DNA from: Prosthecobacter sp. | GTDB lineage: Bacteria; Verrucomicrobiota; Verrucomicrobiia; Verrucomicrobiales; Verrucomicrobiaceae | Direction of reading: 5' to 3' | Length of the DNA: 36,558 bases | NCBI GenBank assembly: GCA_030833205.1 | Contig: JAURHS010000018.1 | Span: forward strand, 1-36,558 | Shown here: positions 35,642 to 36,558 of the stretch, one piece after another | Position numbering within the stretch: position 1 is the first letter of the stretch | Layout of the letters: each line of letters starts with the position of its first letter | Program-made: the position numbers and the translations under genes | The notes under the pieces: generated by a model | Databases searched by the model: none | What the model saw: the letters and a program-made list of their open reading frames with translations, nothing else | What the model was told of the DNA's origin: nothing

Positions 35642-36558
35642 ATGACCATGATTGCCCAGGAAGTCGCCGTATTGGACTACGGCTCCCAGTACAGCCAATT
35701 GATTGTGCGCCGCGTGCGTGAGCTGGGCTTTGCCTCCCATCTGTATCCCCCAGCGGAGCTTGCCAACCTCAAGTCACCTGGTGCCATCATCCTCTCCGGA
35801 GGGCCTCGCAGCACCAGTGACGCAGACGCCCCTGATGTGGATTTTGAGCGGCTCATGTCCTTTGGTGTGCCAGTTCTTGTGGTGTGTTACGGCATGCAGT
35901 TGCTCAACATCAAGCATGGCGGCAGCGTGCGTCCAGGCGTCACCCGTGAGTATGGTCCGGCCAAGCTGGTGGTCACCAGTCACGAGGATCTTTTTGCCGG
36001 AATCTCTGCCGAGTCGCAGGTCTGGATGAGTCATAGCGACACCTGCGCCAACCTCAGTGAGGGCACTCAGGTGATTGCCACCAACGAGGACGCCGTGCCC
36101 GTCGCCCTGAAGTGGTCCTCGCGCTGCTGGGGCATCCAGTTCCACCCGGAAGTGACCCACTCTCATGAGGGCACCGAGATCCTGCGCAATTTCCTGACTC
36201 GCAGCGGTGCCGACCTTGCCCCTTTTGACATTGCCGCCTTCAAGGCCCAGATGCTGGAGCGCATTCGCAGCGAGGTGGGCAGCCGTGAGGTGATCTGTGG
36301 GGTCAGCGGCGGGGTGGACAGCACGGTGCTTGCGGTCCTGCTGCACAAGGCTGGGGTGAAGGTGCGCTGCATCTTCATTGACACCGGGCTGATGCGTCTC
36401 AATGAGGCCCAGGAGGTGCGGGAGCTCTTTGCGGAGGTGGGGGTGCCCATCGAGCAGATTGATGCCAGTGCCATTTTCCTTGGCGCGCTGCGCGGTGTCA
36501 CCGATCCAGAGCAAAAGCGGCGCATCATCGGAACCCTGTTTGTCGATGAGTTTTGGAA
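35642..36558 (+). CDS. guaA: GMP synthase (glutamine-hydrolysing), 5' part; 3' end outside window
   Basis: Aminates XMP to GMP using glutamine and ATP. The frame opens at ATG 35642 (a second ATG at 35648 is equally possible; no clear ribosome site precedes either) and runs off the right edge after 305 codons. Residues 8-200 are a class I glutamine amidotransferase: VLDYGSQYSQLIVRRVRE, ILSGGPRS, the nucleophile in VVCYGMQLL (Cys82), and FHPEVTHS (His168, Glu170). The ATP pyrophosphatase domain starts near residue 215 with the P-loop SGGVDS (222-227), then F-I-D-T-G-L-M-R. The dimerisation domain is not in the window. It lies 34 nt after guaB and is probably co-transcribed. Confidence 0.96.
   Translation, partial: MTMIAQEVAVLDYGSQYSQLIVRRVRELGFASHLYPPAELANLKSPGAIILSGGPRSTSDADAPDVDFERLMSFGVPVLVVCYGMQLLNIKHGGSVRPGVTREYGPAKLVVTSHEDLFAGISAESQVWMSHSDTCANLSEGTQVIATNEDAVPVALKWSSRCWGIQFHPEVTHSHEGTEILRNFLTRSGADLAPFDIAAFKAQMLERIRSEVGSREVICGVSGGVDSTVLAVLLHKAGVKVRCIFIDTGLMRLNEAQEVRELFAEVGVPIEQIDASAIFLGALRGVTDPEQKRRIIGTLFVDEFW

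Noticed and set aside
1-36558. tRNA, rRNA, insertion sequences, prophage genes or attachment sites
   Set aside because: Nothing on either strand looked like a tRNA cloverleaf, rRNA, transposase, integrase or flanking inverted repeat; gaps between genes are all shorter than 140 nt.

Overview
The window reads as chromosomal DNA of a Verrucomicrobiota bacterium, and every real gene lies on the plus strand. Two things point there. The first gene carries the PVC-group (Planctomycetes-Verrucomicrobia-Chlamydiae) HEAT-repeat plus CxxCH heme architecture. Four genes downstream match the families named Verru_Chthon cassette proteins A, B, C and D, known mainly from Verrucomicrobium and Chthoniobacter. 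The DNA is GC-rich, so the minus strand and the other plus frames hold many long shadow ORFs that I do not treat as genes.

Layout: (1) 1-2215, 3' part of a large PVC-type cytochrome c protein. (2) 2216-2351, intergenic, with a weak hairpin and a fair sigma70-like promoter. (3) 2352-34075, a five-gene block in the order cassette B, giant secreted protein (7962 aa from the start I chose), cassette A, cassette C, cassette D. Gaps are 37 nt, 136 nt, 4 nt and a 4-nt overlap, so B-giant and A-C-D look co-transcribed. (4) 34147-36558, guaB followed by the 5' part of guaA, the two last enzymes of GMP synthesis.

The main point of interest is block 3. My reading is that B, C, D and A correspond by position-specific features to the four minor pseudopilins of a type II secretion tip: GspI-, GspJ-, GspH- and GspK-like. 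B, C and D have prepilin-type N-termini with Glu at +5. A has a prepilin-like hydrophobic N-terminus without Glu at +5, plus a D-E-x-x-K-I-N-I-N motif as in GspK. The giant protein lies inside this cassette. It has a Sec signal peptide but no C-terminal beta-barrel and no PEP-CTERM signal, so the cassette is a reasonable candidate for its export or surface-assembly apparatus. No ATPase, secretin, inner-membrane platform or major pseudopilin is in the window, so it would have to borrow these.

The giant is a mosaic. A scaffold of autotransporter-associated beta-strand repeats (beta-helix type) is interrupted about eight times, seemingly at repeat boundaries. The inserts are other beta-rich modules: a Gly-x-Gly-Tyr array, Asp-box propeller blades, phage-tail-like 'YYV...FKLA' modules, 'GM-VSG-GI-GT-V' modules, a GEVED/EF-hand-like loop, and a delta-60 repeat array inside a second propeller. 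Ig-like domains and a long C-terminal domain of unknown function follow. G9 and G8 homopolymers within its reading frame could make it phase-variable.
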